From Lojkania enalia (taxonomy: Eukaryota; Ascomycota; Dothideomycetes; Pleosporales), in contig ML986721.1 in NCBI GenBank assembly GCA_010094045.1, positions 34,231 through 98,230 on the forward strand: DNA of 64,000 bases. Direction: 5' to 3'. Below are positions 38,764-51,189 of the stretch, piece after piece. The position numbers and the translations under genes are program-made. Below the pieces are notes generated by a model. The model had not been told where the DNA came from and made no database searches. It worked only from the letters and a program-made list of their open reading frames with translations. The stretch's first letter is position 1; each line of letters starts with the position of its first letter.

Positions 38764-39523
38764 CTAGGCGCGGCTTAGTATTAATTATATTATAAAGAAT
38801 AACTTTTTATTACTATATTACGCAGCGTATATATAAGTAATAACTAAAAAGAATATTAAAGTTAGTTTTATAGCAGCTAGCCTTATACTATATAATCTAG
38901 AGCGTATACTTGTAAAGCTGCCTTAGTATATACTAATACTACCAGCTGTTATATAAAACCCTCCAACCTTAGTTTTAAAGACTCTATATATAACTGCCGA
39001 CCTTAAATAATAAGTTAAAATAATTAAGATAAGGCGCTGTTATCGTATAATAGTTAGCTTATTAGATAGCGCGTTTAAAAGATTAATTAAGAGCTATAAA
39101 ATAGCGATATAAAACGCTACAATTTTAAAAGCTAAGAATACTACGCTTTAAGCGGCGAACGTAAGAAAAATACGATAGTAAATAAGAAAACGTAAAGCTA
39201 TTATAAAGGACGGTATTCTAATAATTAGTAAAGGGCTTTAAATGCTTAAAAACTTATAGTTATAGTAATAGGCTTAAATTAAAGCTTAAGTTAATTATAT
39301 AGAGCTAGAAGCTCCTATATAAAAAAAACGAGCTGCACCTAAATATAGCTTATACAAGTTACTTAAATATAATATAAGGACTTGTTTAAAGCGTAAAAAT
39401 TAAGATTGTTTACTTCTTTTCTGTAAATATTATTATTGTAGATAGATATTATAATTTAAAGACGTATAGTAGTAAAAACTATTCTACTTATATATATATC
39501 CTATTAGCCTATAATCTACGTTA

Positions 39524-40712
39524 AGGTTAGAGTTTTACTAATCAGCCTAGGGTATAAGTAGGATTAAAATAGCTGCTTAGTAATAGGGTATTATTATAGT
39601 AATACCGCGATACCTCTATACCTATACTACCCTTACTATAATACCCGAACTAGCTGCTAGCGATAGCTATTAGCTACTAGCTAGAATATAACCGACTTAT
39701 CTTAACTATAATAGAGGAAGGTTTTGCTAATCCGGCTAGCCTGTATAGTAGTATAGACCTAGCCTCTATAAAAAACCTATATAATATAGATATCTCTATT
39801 CTTTATATAATATTTTAATATTTATACGTAGTATATAGTAATAGAGTTAACTATTTAAAGTGCGATTAACCAACTGCACGTAAGCGTCCGTAATAGATAG
39901 TATAAAGCGTACTATAGCTACTATAATAAGACTAGATATAATTTTTATATATACTAAAAGGATATAAAAGTTTCTATAAAATAATCGTATAAGTTGTAAA
40001 TTACTATTATATTATTTAGTTGTTAAGCTATATATATATAAAGGTTAAAAAAATTAATAGAGTAGACTATTTACTTATATAGACTACTCGCTTATAAGAT
40101 ATATTAGAGATTACTTTTACTAGTATAATTACTATAATATTATTTATTATTTAGAGTTGTTTAATAGCTATTAACTATTAAACGTAAACCTAGTTAAAAG
40201 ATCTCTATTTAATTTACTTTCTAGATATAAGATAGTTATAGTAATTAAAAAAACTCTTCTATTACTAGTAACTAATATAAATTATTTCTTTAGCTAAAGT
40301 ATATTAATTATTAGACTACTTAAGTAGAGATTTAGTATTAGCTCTATTTTAAGTAGTTAAGGGTATCTAGTTAAGTAATTAGAAAGTACTAGTATAGTAA
40401 AATTACTAGATATATATATAAGCAAGGTTATTATAGTAGATTAACTAGTATAGTTAGTTTTACCTAGCTACTAAACTATTTAAAAGAATTGTAATTAATA
40501 TTATACAACTTTAGAAGGACTATAAAAAGTACTATAATAGTAAGAAATACCTATTTTATATAGTTAATTAGGTGTTCTAGTAGTATAAGAGATTTATAAT
40601 ATATAATTAGTTAAAATCTACTCTTATAAAAGCCTTTAAAACTCTATTAGAAAAAATTAAATAATAGTATAAAAGAAAACTTATATATATTTATATAAAT
40701 AATAATTTAAAC
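39524..40712 (+). mobile_element. Left part of copia element B (protease/integrase region), boundary unclear
   Basis: From about 40,450 the + strand shows a copia-type integrase core. It ends at YIYINNNLN directly before the TAAAC duplication and continues after chromovirus A with FLKFIEVLLN, the usual copia spacing. Upstream, to 39,524, decay is too strong to place gag or the 5' LTR. No 5' LTR matching the 3' LTR at 63,718 was found, so the left end of B is missing, truncated by earlier insertions, or unrecognised. Confidence 0.6.
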
Positions 40713-40991
40713 TATAATAATGTAAAGAAATCGTTCTACGAAAAGCTTTATATACAACTTTATCCTAAAGCTTTTCGCTTATCTTATCCTACCCCCGGTT
40801 CTACCCCTTTTCCCTTCCGTATATAGTTGCATACTCCCTTATAAGTAGCTTAGTAGTTCTTCTATATCCTTTCGTATAAGGCCTATAGGTGTTAATAGAA
40901 TTCTTAGGTCCCTAATCCCCTACGTACTCTTATATATCTCTAAGTAGATTCGTACTGTATTTAGACCTATTATCTTACCTATACTATTATA
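40713..40991 (+). repeat. 5' LTR of chromovirus A
   Basis: 279 bp. The ends TGTAACG..CGTTACA known from the less damaged solo copy read TATAATA..TATTATA here. It carries the internal inverted repeat CGAAAAGCTTT / AAAGCTTTTCG in decayed form (about 40,737-40,777). Confidence 0.9.
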
Positions 40992-42178
40992 TTATATAGA
41001 AGAACTTAATACTGCTAGTAACAGCCTCTTTAATAATATCGCATCGATTATTTATTTAAATATATCTAAGTCTAAAATACGCCCGATTTAGTTTAGATTA
41101 TAATACTTATATACTATTATATTAAATTATTTAGTTATCTAGATAGAATCTTAGAGACCTTCTATTAACTGAAGCCTTTAGGTTTAGAACTTCCTATCCC
41201 CTACAATTAGAATTACCTTTAGAAAAGCCGCGTAGAGTACGCCTAGGTAGAAACTCGGAGACTACTAATAACCTATTAGAATTAGAGGCAACCGCCGATA
41301 TCTAACTATAATTCACCTTCTAATTTCTATACCGGAATCGATATACGCATAAGTTATAGTAAGAGTAAACTTCTATCTACGCGTGTAGAATAACCGTTAC
41401 CTCTTATAGGGGGCCCTATAATAGGCAGACCCCTTTCTATAGGGCCTATAATAAAGAACCTATCTAATTTAGAGGGAAATTAGAGTAAATTAACTCTTAA
41501 GGAATAAATTATAATTTTATAGGAGGAGATCGCACGCTTAATATAATAGAGAACTATTAGTCTTAATTAACCTCTATAAACTACCGAATTAGAACTAATA
41601 ATATACTAGGAAACTTTTGCGACTCCTCTAGTAAGAAACCTCTCAGCCACCTCTAAGCCCCCTTAAGCCTACTTTACTAAACGTACGCCTAAGATCGAAA
41701 GCCTTATAGATAGTAATAAACCTATATTTAAATAATAGTAAGCTTTAATTCTAGACCAACTTAAGATTAATATAGATTACTATTAGATAGAGCGTATATA
41801 TATAGTATTAGTATAGAAATATACCTCTAATACTGCGAAAGGGTATCTAGAGCTAAAATACCTAGCTAAATCGGACTAGTATCGGTTTAAGAATACTAAA
41901 GAAATAATTTTACTTCTACGATCGTATTTTATTATAGGTAATAAAGAGATAGAGGTGTAACAGGCGTTTTAGATTCTAAGAATAAATAAGAGAGAAACGT
42001 TCCTAACTTTTAAAGCTCGCTTTATTAGTACAGCTATTAGGGGATCCGTACCCTAATCTAAGTAGTTCTTCTACCTATAGGATAAGATTCTCCTTAACCT
42101 AAGGATACTAAACTTTAGCTTTAAGCTTATATAGAAAGGCTCCTTTAATACTATAGTCGCCTACTTAATAGCCTATAA

Positions 42179-42303
42179 TATTATGGCTAAGCTATTTACA
42201 GTTAGCCCCTTAGCAGGTCTAGAGATATATATATAGCATATCTCGTATTTCTAGTTAATAGACGTAGTTTTCTAATTCTTATTAGAGCTAGCTAGCTCTA
42301 ATA
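42179..42303 (+). repeat. 5' LTR of copia E
   Basis: 125 bp, starting TATTATGGCTAAGC and ending CTCTAATA; the 3' copy keeps the terminal CA. Confidence 0.9.
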
Positions 42304-45300
42304 GTTATAAGCCCGGAAGCCCTTTAACTACTACTATATTCTATATAGATAGACTAGAGCTGATTAATATAGGCTTAGTTAATTATATCTTATTTATTAA
42401 GACCTTAGTTACCTTAATATTGCTAGGCTAGCTAAGAAGCTAGAGAGCTTAGAACTAGTTATAGTAGAAACCTTAATAGATTAACGTAATATAGTATATT
42501 AAAAAGATAATAGAATTAGATCTACTTATTACTAAGGCTACGGTTATTCTCGATAAGCTAGAGTACTAGATATAGTAGCTGTTTCTACGGAAGGACAGCG
42601 CGGACTAGAACCAGCTCTGGAAATACGTAGACCCAGACCTTAGTAAGAAGCTAGTCTTTCGACTAGACGCTAAGAAGCTAATTAAGAAGTAGTTCGAAGA
42701 TTTCTATAGGACAAATAGTAATACTAAGGTAGTAGATGCTGAAGTGGATATTATAGATCTAACTAATTAAGAATTAGTAAGATATAAAGCCTAGTATAAG
42801 ACGTATAGCTGCAGTAAGGCGCAATAACTATAGAAAGAGAAGGCTTTTAGGGAATTCACGCAGGAGATATTGAGGACGATAGTAGCTTAATATATCTATC
42901 TAATTATAGACTGTAAAACTGCGTATAATTAACTGTAGACCCTTAAAAAGTATCTCTACTTAAGTAAAACTGAGCGTAGTATATAGCTATAGGCTTAATA
43001 CTAGACGCTTAAGATACGACTAAGAAAGGGGAACCTGGATACCTAGTTTAAGGATTAGCTTAAAATAACGCGCGTTATAAGCTTAGTAAGTATACTAGAA
43101 GTATAGGGGAATCGAGTTTAATAGGACTTTATTCTCGTAGTTAAAAGCTTAAACGATAGCTGGGCAGTAAATAAGCTATTACTACTTATTAAATCTAAAG
43201 TAGATAATAGGCTATATATAAGCATCTTAGACCTAGTAGTATAGTATACGTTATACTATCGTCGTACTAGACCGGTTATATTAAGGCTAGGAACGTTCGC
43301 GACGCTTAGTATTATACTATAATAACTATAGTAGTCGCAGTAGACTAATAGCAGCTAGAAACTTTAGTAATTAAGATAGATAGTCTACCTCTACGGAGAT
43401 AGTTATAAATTTAAATAGTATCTATATATTAATTTAGCGCTGCGCCTATTAAGCTGGTAGTTAGATTAAAATATTAAGTAGAGATTCTAAGAGCTTAGGA
43501 TATTAAGATCTTCTAGGTTAAAGGTACTCTATAATACTAAGAAGTAACTAATAGTATTAGTAGGCTTTATAGGCTCTATAATAGTTTTAGTACTAGTATT
43601 AAATATAATAAAAAGATAGGATAATAGGTATTAACTATTAGGACCAGCTGCGACGGTAGCTCTAAACCTAAGTTAATTAGCAAGCTCTATAGCAGCTTCA
43701 GCTCTACAGCTTAGAGCTGTATAGGCTGAGTAGTATTAGTATCAGCTATTACTGCTTAATAGATAGATTATAGACTCTAGCTTAAATACCTATATTACTA
43801 ATAGCAAGTCTTATAACTAGAGAATAATATAGCAGCCTAGACCAGACGACTATGTATATATAAGAGGATAGCTGCTACTAATTCGAGAATAGAAAGAAGT
43901 TTAGCTGTAGATGTAGACGCTTGCTAGAATTAAGACTATCCTACTCTTATACATAGTATATATCCTAGAGATGTTTATAAGTGTAGTTAGTCTCTTATAC
44001 TATAGTATAGTAGGGATCTATTTTAACTTAGGATAAGACTATCTATATTAGATAGATCCGTCGAATATTATATATCATCTTAGGCATACGTCCGGGTATT
44101 AGCTAATAGATATAGAGGATAGCGTATAACTATCTCTATCGGTATATTTAATATAGTATAGACTGAGGCCTTCCTACGCAGCTTATAAGTAGCTAAAACT
44201 TACACCCGTATAAGCTTATAGGGTATTTAACTATACTAGCTAGAAGGTAGTCGCTTATCTACCTACTTATATTAACAGGCTTAAGTTGATTGAGTAGTAG
44301 CAGTAGAGAAATTAAGCTCTAAAATAGACAGAATACACCGTTTATATCCAGTCTAAGCTCTATAAAATAGTAAGTAGGAGAGCTCTTTAGGAACTAGTTT
44401 AGGGACTATTTAAGAGACTAGGGATAGATTTAGTCTAGATATACGATCGGTCAAAGTGCTACTATAATAGAGACCTCTAGATATTCTATATAGTCTACTA
44501 GTATAGTAGGTAGTATAAGGCCTGCTGCCTATTAAATAAGAATATAATAATACTATAATATATAGTATAGAGATTACTAGTTAAGTTTAAAGCTTAGTTT
44601 AATATGTAGGTTAAAGCTATTAGGCTTAATAGTAAGCGCGGATATTCTAAGATACTTAATATCTTTAAGGACCTAGGAATCTTAGTAGAACTATAAGTAG
44701 AGTATACTAAGGAGTAGAATAGTCTAATAGAGAGAGTAGAGCAGTCGCTAGTCGTATAGGAAAGAGCTATAAGGATAGACGCAGGGCTACTAATAGAGGT
44801 ATTAAACGAGTGCCTACTCTTAGTAGTCTATCTCCTCAATCGCACGCCGACCGAAGCTCTAGACTAGTATACCCTATATAAGGTAATACGCGGAACTAGA
44901 CTATTAGTAGCTTATCTTAGTATATTAGAAGCTAAGGTATATATCCTAAATTATTACCTATACTAGAGAGAGAAACTGTAATCTTACATGCTGATTAGAC
45001 GCCTTATAAAATATAACTCTATAAATATCTATTACATCTAGATACTAGAGCTAGATAGAGTTATTAGAACTAGAGATATTATTCTACTACCTATAGAATT
45101 ATATAAAGATCTTATTTTTCTAGACAAGTAGACGCTGCGTCTAGTAGCTGTAGTATTTAATATTAAGGAGAGCTGTAAGCTGAATAATATAGAGCTTAAA
45201 TAGATGCTAGATTAATTAACTCCTTAATCGCGTAAGGAAATGTTAGATAATAAACTCGAGCAGTAGATTAAGCAGCAGCTTAAGTAGGAGCTAGGTTAGT

Positions 45301-47303
45301 AATAATTAAGTAAGCTAGCTAGAGTAGAGTATCTAATAGTTAGTAGTATTATAACGCTAGAAGACACCCTAGAACCGCGTAGTTAAGACGATCGCGACAA
45401 GTATCTAGAGGTAATAACTAGCCTCCCTAAGAGCTAGTATTAGATTAAGCTAGAAGTAGAGGTTCTAGACTGATAATTAAATAATGCGAATAGACGCGAT
45501 GAAATTAGTAGTTAGCTTAATACTAGAAATATTATAGAGACTAAAACTCGTAGAATACCCTATATATACTATATAGCGTTTATAGAAGCGTTACAGTAGA
45601 AGACGAGTAGTAATATACTAGCTAATTAGCCTAGGATTAATCTATATAGAGATTAGCTGCTACTTCTACTAAAGCAATAGAAGTAGCTTAAGAGGCATCT
45701 ATTTGGAATTAAATTTAAGAAAACAGTAATAGTAGAGCTTCAGAGCTGCTGTAGTAAGGGCTGTCTAGTTTATATAATAGAGACTAGAGCTAGTATATAG
45801 CTAGAAATTAAGCTTCTACTACTAATATAGGTATTTGCATATAAATTTAATAAGGATAGATATCTATATAAGTTTAAAGCTAGGCTAGTTATTAGAGGAG
45901 ACCTATAGCAGGACTAGGGAGATATATATATAGCTACTCTAGCAGCACGAGTATTCCGATTCTTAGTTACTCTAGCAGCAGCTTTTAAACTACACGCCTA
46001 TTAATATAATATTACTAACACTTTCTTAAATATACTACTAGATAGACTAATATACACCTATACGCTAGAAGGATTTATGTAGGAGCTAGGTGAGTTGCTA
46101 GAGATGAGGAAAGCTCTCTATAGCCTGAGAGATACTCCTCTACTCTAGTATAAGCACCTTAAGAGCTCGCTGCTTAAGCTAGAACTACAGCTAATCTAGG
46201 AGGTCCTATATTTATTTAGAAGTAAGAGCCTAATAGTATTCTTCTACGTTAATAATATAGTTATCCTAGTCTATCTAGACTACTTTACTATATATTAGTA
46301 ATTCGAAGCAGGCTTAAAATCGTAGTATAAGCTACGCTTACTTAAATAGCTCCGGTAGTTCCTAGGAATTAGAATAGTTCGAGACTAGAATACAGGCAGA
46401 ATCTAGCTTAGTTAAAACTCGTTTATTAATAAGGTCGCAGCTAAGCATAAACTGTAGAAGTAGGGGTAGAGAAGTTATCTTACAGTACCTCTAGTCGATA
46501 ACTACCTAGTATTAAGTATAGAGGAGCTAAACTATTAGAGAACTAAATATTATCAGTAGCTAGTTAGATCTCTAGAATATCTAGCAGTCTACACGCGTCT
46601 AGATATCTTAAAAGCTTACTTAGCTCTAGTAACCTATCTTAAGAATCTAAGATAGAGTTATATTCGAGTAGTAGAGCACGTCTAAAGATATATAATTAGC
46701 ACGAGAGGGTTAGGCTTGTAAACATCTAGACTAGATTAGGAAAATATAACCTATCTCAACGATAAGCGCGAGCTACTATTTTATAGAGTATTAGATACAG
46801 CGTTTATAGATAATTAAGAGACGCGTTACAGCTCGCAGGGCTACCTATTTAAGCTCTATAGCCTACCTATCAACTAGAAAGTAATAATACAGCGCTCGGT
46901 TACTAAGTTAACAACTGAGGCTAAGTTGCTAGCTCTATCCGTAGCAGGCAGCGAGCTATAATAGTAGACTAGGGTCTTTAATTACGTAGGGTTCAGTATA
47001 GAGATAGTTCCTACACTATTTTATAACAATCAGCAGATAGTAGGTATTACTACTAAAGTAGTAGATAGACTATAGACTAGACTATATTATATAAATACTC
47101 ATCAGATGTAGATTCGACAAGAAGTTGAAGTAGGAAGGTTATAGGTTAGCTAGAAGCCGACAAACTAGATACCAGCAGATAGTCTTATAAAGGCACTACC
47201 TAAGCAGAAGCACCTTACTTTTTTAAAGCAGCTCGGTCTTATAAAGGTACCTAGACCAGTTAACTAGAAGGTAGCTTTACTATTTACTGCAGCTGGGGGG
47301 GTA
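42304..47303 (+). pseudogene. gag-pol of copia E, RIP-like decay
   Basis: gag lies at about 42,500-43,500 with a mutated zinc knuckle near 43,390-43,430 (YGDSYKFK). The integrase core at about 44,450-44,760 includes LGILVEL and EYTKE followed by NSLIERV, the usual site before ER. RT at about 45,880-46,400 includes the RKALYSLRDTPLL block and a YVNN motif where YVDD is expected (about 46,237-46,250). RNase H carries TEAKLLALSVAGSEL (about 46,914-46,960). Stops are dense and nearly all TAA/TAG. Confidence 0.9.
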
Positions 47304-47428
47304 TATTATAGCTAAGCTATTTATAGTTAGCTCCTTAGCAGGTCTAGGGATATATATATAGCATATCTCGCATTTCTAGTTAATAGACGCAGTTTTCTAA
47401 TCCTTATTAGAGCCAGCCAGCTCTAACA
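47304..47428 (+). repeat. 3' LTR of copia E
   Basis: 125 bp, same length as the 5' copy, ending CTCTAACA, preceded by the seven-G polypurine tract. Confidence 0.9.
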
Positions 47429-49222
47429 TATAATATAGAAAGGAGGAGCGTTTCTAACCTTCTAGAATAAACTGTTAGCTTATAGGTTGCAGCTAAAATA
47501 AATTTAGATTAGTACTAGAAGGCTTCTAAGAGTTTATCTAAAGTAACCTATAATCTAATACTACCCCGATCCACCCTAGTATTAATACCTTATTCTACTA
47601 TAATCGCTCTCTAATAACCTAGTAAGACTCTTATATCTAAAAGATATACAACTCTAGGTAATTACTATAACTATAGTAAACTAGGATACTTTATAAACGA
47701 ATGTATAGTCTTTAAAATATAAGAGATAGAGGTTAAATAAAAGAAGATTAAGAAAGAAGAGTTCCTAGACGTAAATAAGTACTACCTAGATAATTCTTAG
47801 GTAGGAAATAGAGATATTTAAGAAAACTTTCTATCCTAGACTTAAGTAAGTATAACTTATTAAATATTAATTTATCGTATTTATTTAGAGGAAAGTACTT
47901 CTAAATTTCTACTATTTTATATTTAAAAGGTGTTAGTATATAACTAAACGCCCTTATTAATACGGGCGCCTAAAGCTTCTTATTTCTTAATTCTATAGTA
48001 GCTAGATTACTCTCTTAAGCCCTATATATATTAATATAGTACTTACCCTTTAAAATTACTATTAAAGGTTTTTAGGACCAAATCTAAACCCTAGTTAATT
48101 AATATATCCACTTATACCTACAAATTAATAGAAGAACTATCCAAAACTACCTATTTATTATTATAGATCTAGGTACTTAGGATTATATTATTAGTATTAA
48201 ATAGTTATATTATTTTTAACTCCAGCTAGATACGGATAAGAATCGGATTATATAGCCTTCTAAGTATCTTACTACTTATAATCCTTTACCTCCTCTTCTT
48301 ATATAATTAACTCAGCTAGTATATAATAAAGAAGTAGAGCTAGATATCCAGCAACGCGACGCTCTATAGGAAAAGAACTAGTATTAGTAGTCCCGCAGTC
48401 CGACTATCTATTATATTAAAGGTCTACTAAGACTGCTAAAACTATATTAGTCTCTTATAACTTATAGTCTAAATAAGCTTAGAGCTCTTATATACCTGTA
48501 TATAACAAAGTCTAAACCTAATCTAAAGAAAGTTTATTCTCCTATTATTACTCTTATCTTAGCTAATACTTTCTACTTTAATATAAAGAGGAAAGAGAAT
48601 AAGTTTTTCTCCACGTCTCTATATAAAATCGAGCGGCTGATTAAAGATAAGTAAGCCCTAGAGCTGGAAGATAAGGCTAAAAATAAAGTACTAGTAAATC
48701 TCTAATTACTATCTAAATACTATAGATATTAGAATATATTTAGTAAAACTACGGCTTATTAATTACTAGAATACTACCCTTATAATTATAAGATTATTCT
48801 TATAGAACCCCTCCTTAATAGTTACAGCCCGTTGTACAAGTAGAATATTAAGGAGCTAGAGGTAACTAAAAAGTATATTATAGATAATCTACAGTATAGG
48901 GATATTAAGTAGAGTTAGAGCCCCTTTATATCTTTAATCCTTTACGTCTATAAACCTAATAGCGACCTATATATCTATATAGATTATCGTAAACTTAATA
49001 CTCTTACCTATAAGAATATATATCCGATACCGTATATAGATAAACTCTTATCTAAGCCTATTAAGGCAGCAATTTTTACTAAGTTTAATATTTACGCGGC
49101 CTTTAATAAGATTAGAATAGACTCTAGTTTTAAGGAATATACTACCTTTTAGACTCGATATAGAACCTATAAGTATAAAGTTCTACCTTTTAGATTATAT
49201 AATAGTTTAACAACTTACTAGC

Positions 49223-49435
49223 TGTAATAGGCTAGTATAATAGATCACAGCGTAGCAATAATAGATAGAGTAGCAGGGCTAAAATATTCGTATATTCAGT
49301 TCTCTTAGAAAAGAGATAGCTGATGAAAGAGAGACGAATCGCTACCATCCCTGCAGGGTGCGATTCGGCTATTTTAACCCTAGGTCAGGTGACTCTATAT
49401 CATCAACCCGTGACTCAAAGCTATGAGATATTATA
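49223..49435 (-). repeat. LTR of chromovirus G (3' LTR of the element)
   Basis: 213 bp, starting TGTAATAGG and ending GATATTATA on the + strand. A hand comparison with the other LTR gives about 16 differences, all transitions, and no length change. Confidence 0.92.
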
Positions 49436-49810
49436 TTATCTCCCTTCTTAGAAGGCTGTCGTCGCGACAGCTTATAGAGGACAAATATCGCCAGAATGGA
49501 CCAGCAGAGCCACCCTAAGATGGGTGCTGTCATGTAATCTCGAGTTCCTTCCAGGTCAAGTAGTATATCGTTACCACTACTTTCACCTTCACCTAGTAAC
49601 GTCGACCCTCAGGGAATCTTCATCACTCGCTGCCTAGAGCGGTATAAGTAAACGGCGCTAGTAGAGCAAACGCCGATTATAAAAACGCTGCTCCCCCCGC
49701 CTATTCTGCTTCTTTAATCCTCACACTTCCTTAACCGCCTTAGTAAGTATAATTCCCTCAGTCTTCAGCTGCGCATTCCGTGCAGTTGTTATAGCTCTGT
49801 ATAGGACATA

Positions 49811-50669
49811 ATGGAGCACTTCGTAGCTAACAAGGGCTAGTAGACACGTATACTCGCTGCCCGCGCCGCCCGCCGCCCATTTTTCTATTCTCGCCACGCT
49901 CCTCCGTATATACCCCTCTCGCGCCCTCCTCAGCGCCTTTCTAGTCCATAAACAGCCAATTTACGCCTAACAGGTCTATAGCGCGCAATATAGTGCTTGC
50001 TCCAGTCTGGAAGCGCCGCATTGAGGAGGCTAAGGGTAAGGAGCCTTGTACTGTCCGCTGTCTCTGCTATCTAAAGCGTCTAGCTCGCGGTAAGCTATAC
50101 GAAGCAGATAGTAACTGCAAATTCGCTTCTTCAGACCTGCTTATAGTAGAATATCTCCACAAAGGCATTTAATGTAATATCTGTCTCTACTGCCTCGAAA
50201 AGAATAATAAGGATTGTTTCAAAGTACGTTCTGGGCCAATATAGTATACTCTAACCTTCTTACAGCTAACGTGTCTATAGCTAGACCTATCCACGCTGGA
50301 GCACGTCGTAAAGGTCGATCAAGCTATTAAAGCCCTTATTACCGCCCGCGTTGGCAGCGACAAGACCCAACTAGCCTAAAGGGTCTAAGATACTGCCTAA
50401 ATAGTAGTTAAGTAGACTTAGACGTACGTTCTAGCCCTTTTTTGCACATTCTGGTACTAATAGCAACATCTAGGCTCGGCAAGAAAGATTCTAACTTCCT
50501 ATTCGCCCATGACGGCAAGGATAGAAAGACCTCGTCTAGAATTAAACTTACTGGCTGGAACTGTACTAAGATTAGCATAGCGCGCAAGCGTAAGGCCGAG
50601 GAGAATCTTCTTAATATAGATAACGATGAATATGCCGAAGTAAAGGAAACAAAGTCCTCTGTAAGTTAA
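49811..50669 (+). pseudogene. Extra frame antisense to pol in chromovirus G, Cys-rich
   Basis: Between the G chromodomain and its 3' LTR, the + strand (opposite to pol) has a coding-like stretch with near-normal composition. From about 49,850 one frame reads to about 50,460 with only TAG/TAA breaks. It contains KRRIEEAKGKEPCTVRCLC, then KRLARGKLYEADSNCKFASS and CNICLYCLEKNNKDC: several paired cysteines that could bind zinc. A later clean frame at 50,442-50,669 (75 aa) is basic (ARKRKAEENL) and may be its shifted end. An ATG at 49,811 starts MEHFVANKG in another frame, so introns or frameshifts are possible. I do not recognise the family; an element-borne accessory gene or captured host gene are both possible. 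Confidence 0.5.
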
Positions 50670-51189
50670 TCCGGACCATATTATACCGTATTATTCCATA
50701 CTGACGCTTTTAGCCCATTCGCCCTGTTAAAAAGGCTTGACCAAGTTGTAGTAGGGGAAAAGGTCGTGGTAAGGCATAAATATTGGTGGATAGTAGTTTT
50801 TTCGGATATTAACGAGTTCTCCGGCGTTTCTGTAGATATGATACCCCGGTCAAGCATCTTATGGCCTAGGTTAGCGCTATATTTGGAATAACATGATATT
50901 TCCGCCTCCTAGGTGCTATTCTAGTCCATAACGTGCTATAATACAGTCCTTCTAGTATTAATAGTAGGAATCACCGCTTCTTGTAATTACTAAAGAACCT
51001 ATATCGATATATAAGGCTAACTTCATAGGCACTTATTCCTAAACCTTATTTATATAACTTTAGTCTAGTAATAGCGCTATTAAACACCTATAAAAAACCT
51101 TAATTTAAGGAAAACTAGGTAAAGGTAGCTATGTTAACTAGAAAGTTTATATAAAGGTTATACTTTAAAATAACTTAGCTATCCTTCTT

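Larger units (their letters stand above)
30900..39400 (+). pseudogene. Fot1/Pogo transposase of D, decayed and split by chromovirus C
   Basis: On the + strand, YNFNKIGF (about 31,395-31,418), GNRKWVIVI (about 31,505-31,530), an ISEKGWTNN block (about 31,650-31,680), LLIIDGYSSY (about 31,755-31,785) and LAYLSYLL near 31,850 give the family's DDE layout. A LLKRVYS block leads into the insertion. The frame resumes after 38,769 with AAYIQVITKKNIKVSFIAAS and ends in a basic region near 39,400. Breaks are mainly TAA/TAG. Confidence 0.85.
30814..39521 (+). mobile_element. Fot1/Pogo-type DNA transposon D, interrupted by chromovirus C
   Basis: Inverted ends of about 50 bp contain the shared core TAGATTATAGGCTAATAGG on the left (from 30,817) and its reverse complement on the right (to 39,518). 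TA duplications flank it (30,812-30,813 and 39,522-39,523). Without the 6,836-bp chromovirus and its 5-bp duplication the element is 1,867 bp, a normal Fot1-type length. Its ends differ from those of F1 and F2, so this is a separate family. Confidence 0.88.
42179..47428 (+). mobile_element. Ty1/copia element E, full length, inserted in chromovirus A
   Basis: 5,250 bp with two 125-bp LTRs, a polypurine tract GCAGCTGGGGGGGTA before the 3' LTR, and the 5-bp duplication TATAA (42,174-42,178 and 47,429-47,433). The order integrase before RT before RNase H places it in Ty1/copia. It interrupts the gag region of A. Confidence 0.92.

Noticed and set aside
49223..49435. Inverted repeat of a DNA transposon (paired with 56,090-56,302)
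   Set aside because: The two copies are direct, not inverted, have TG..CA ends and enclose gag-pol, so they are LTRs.
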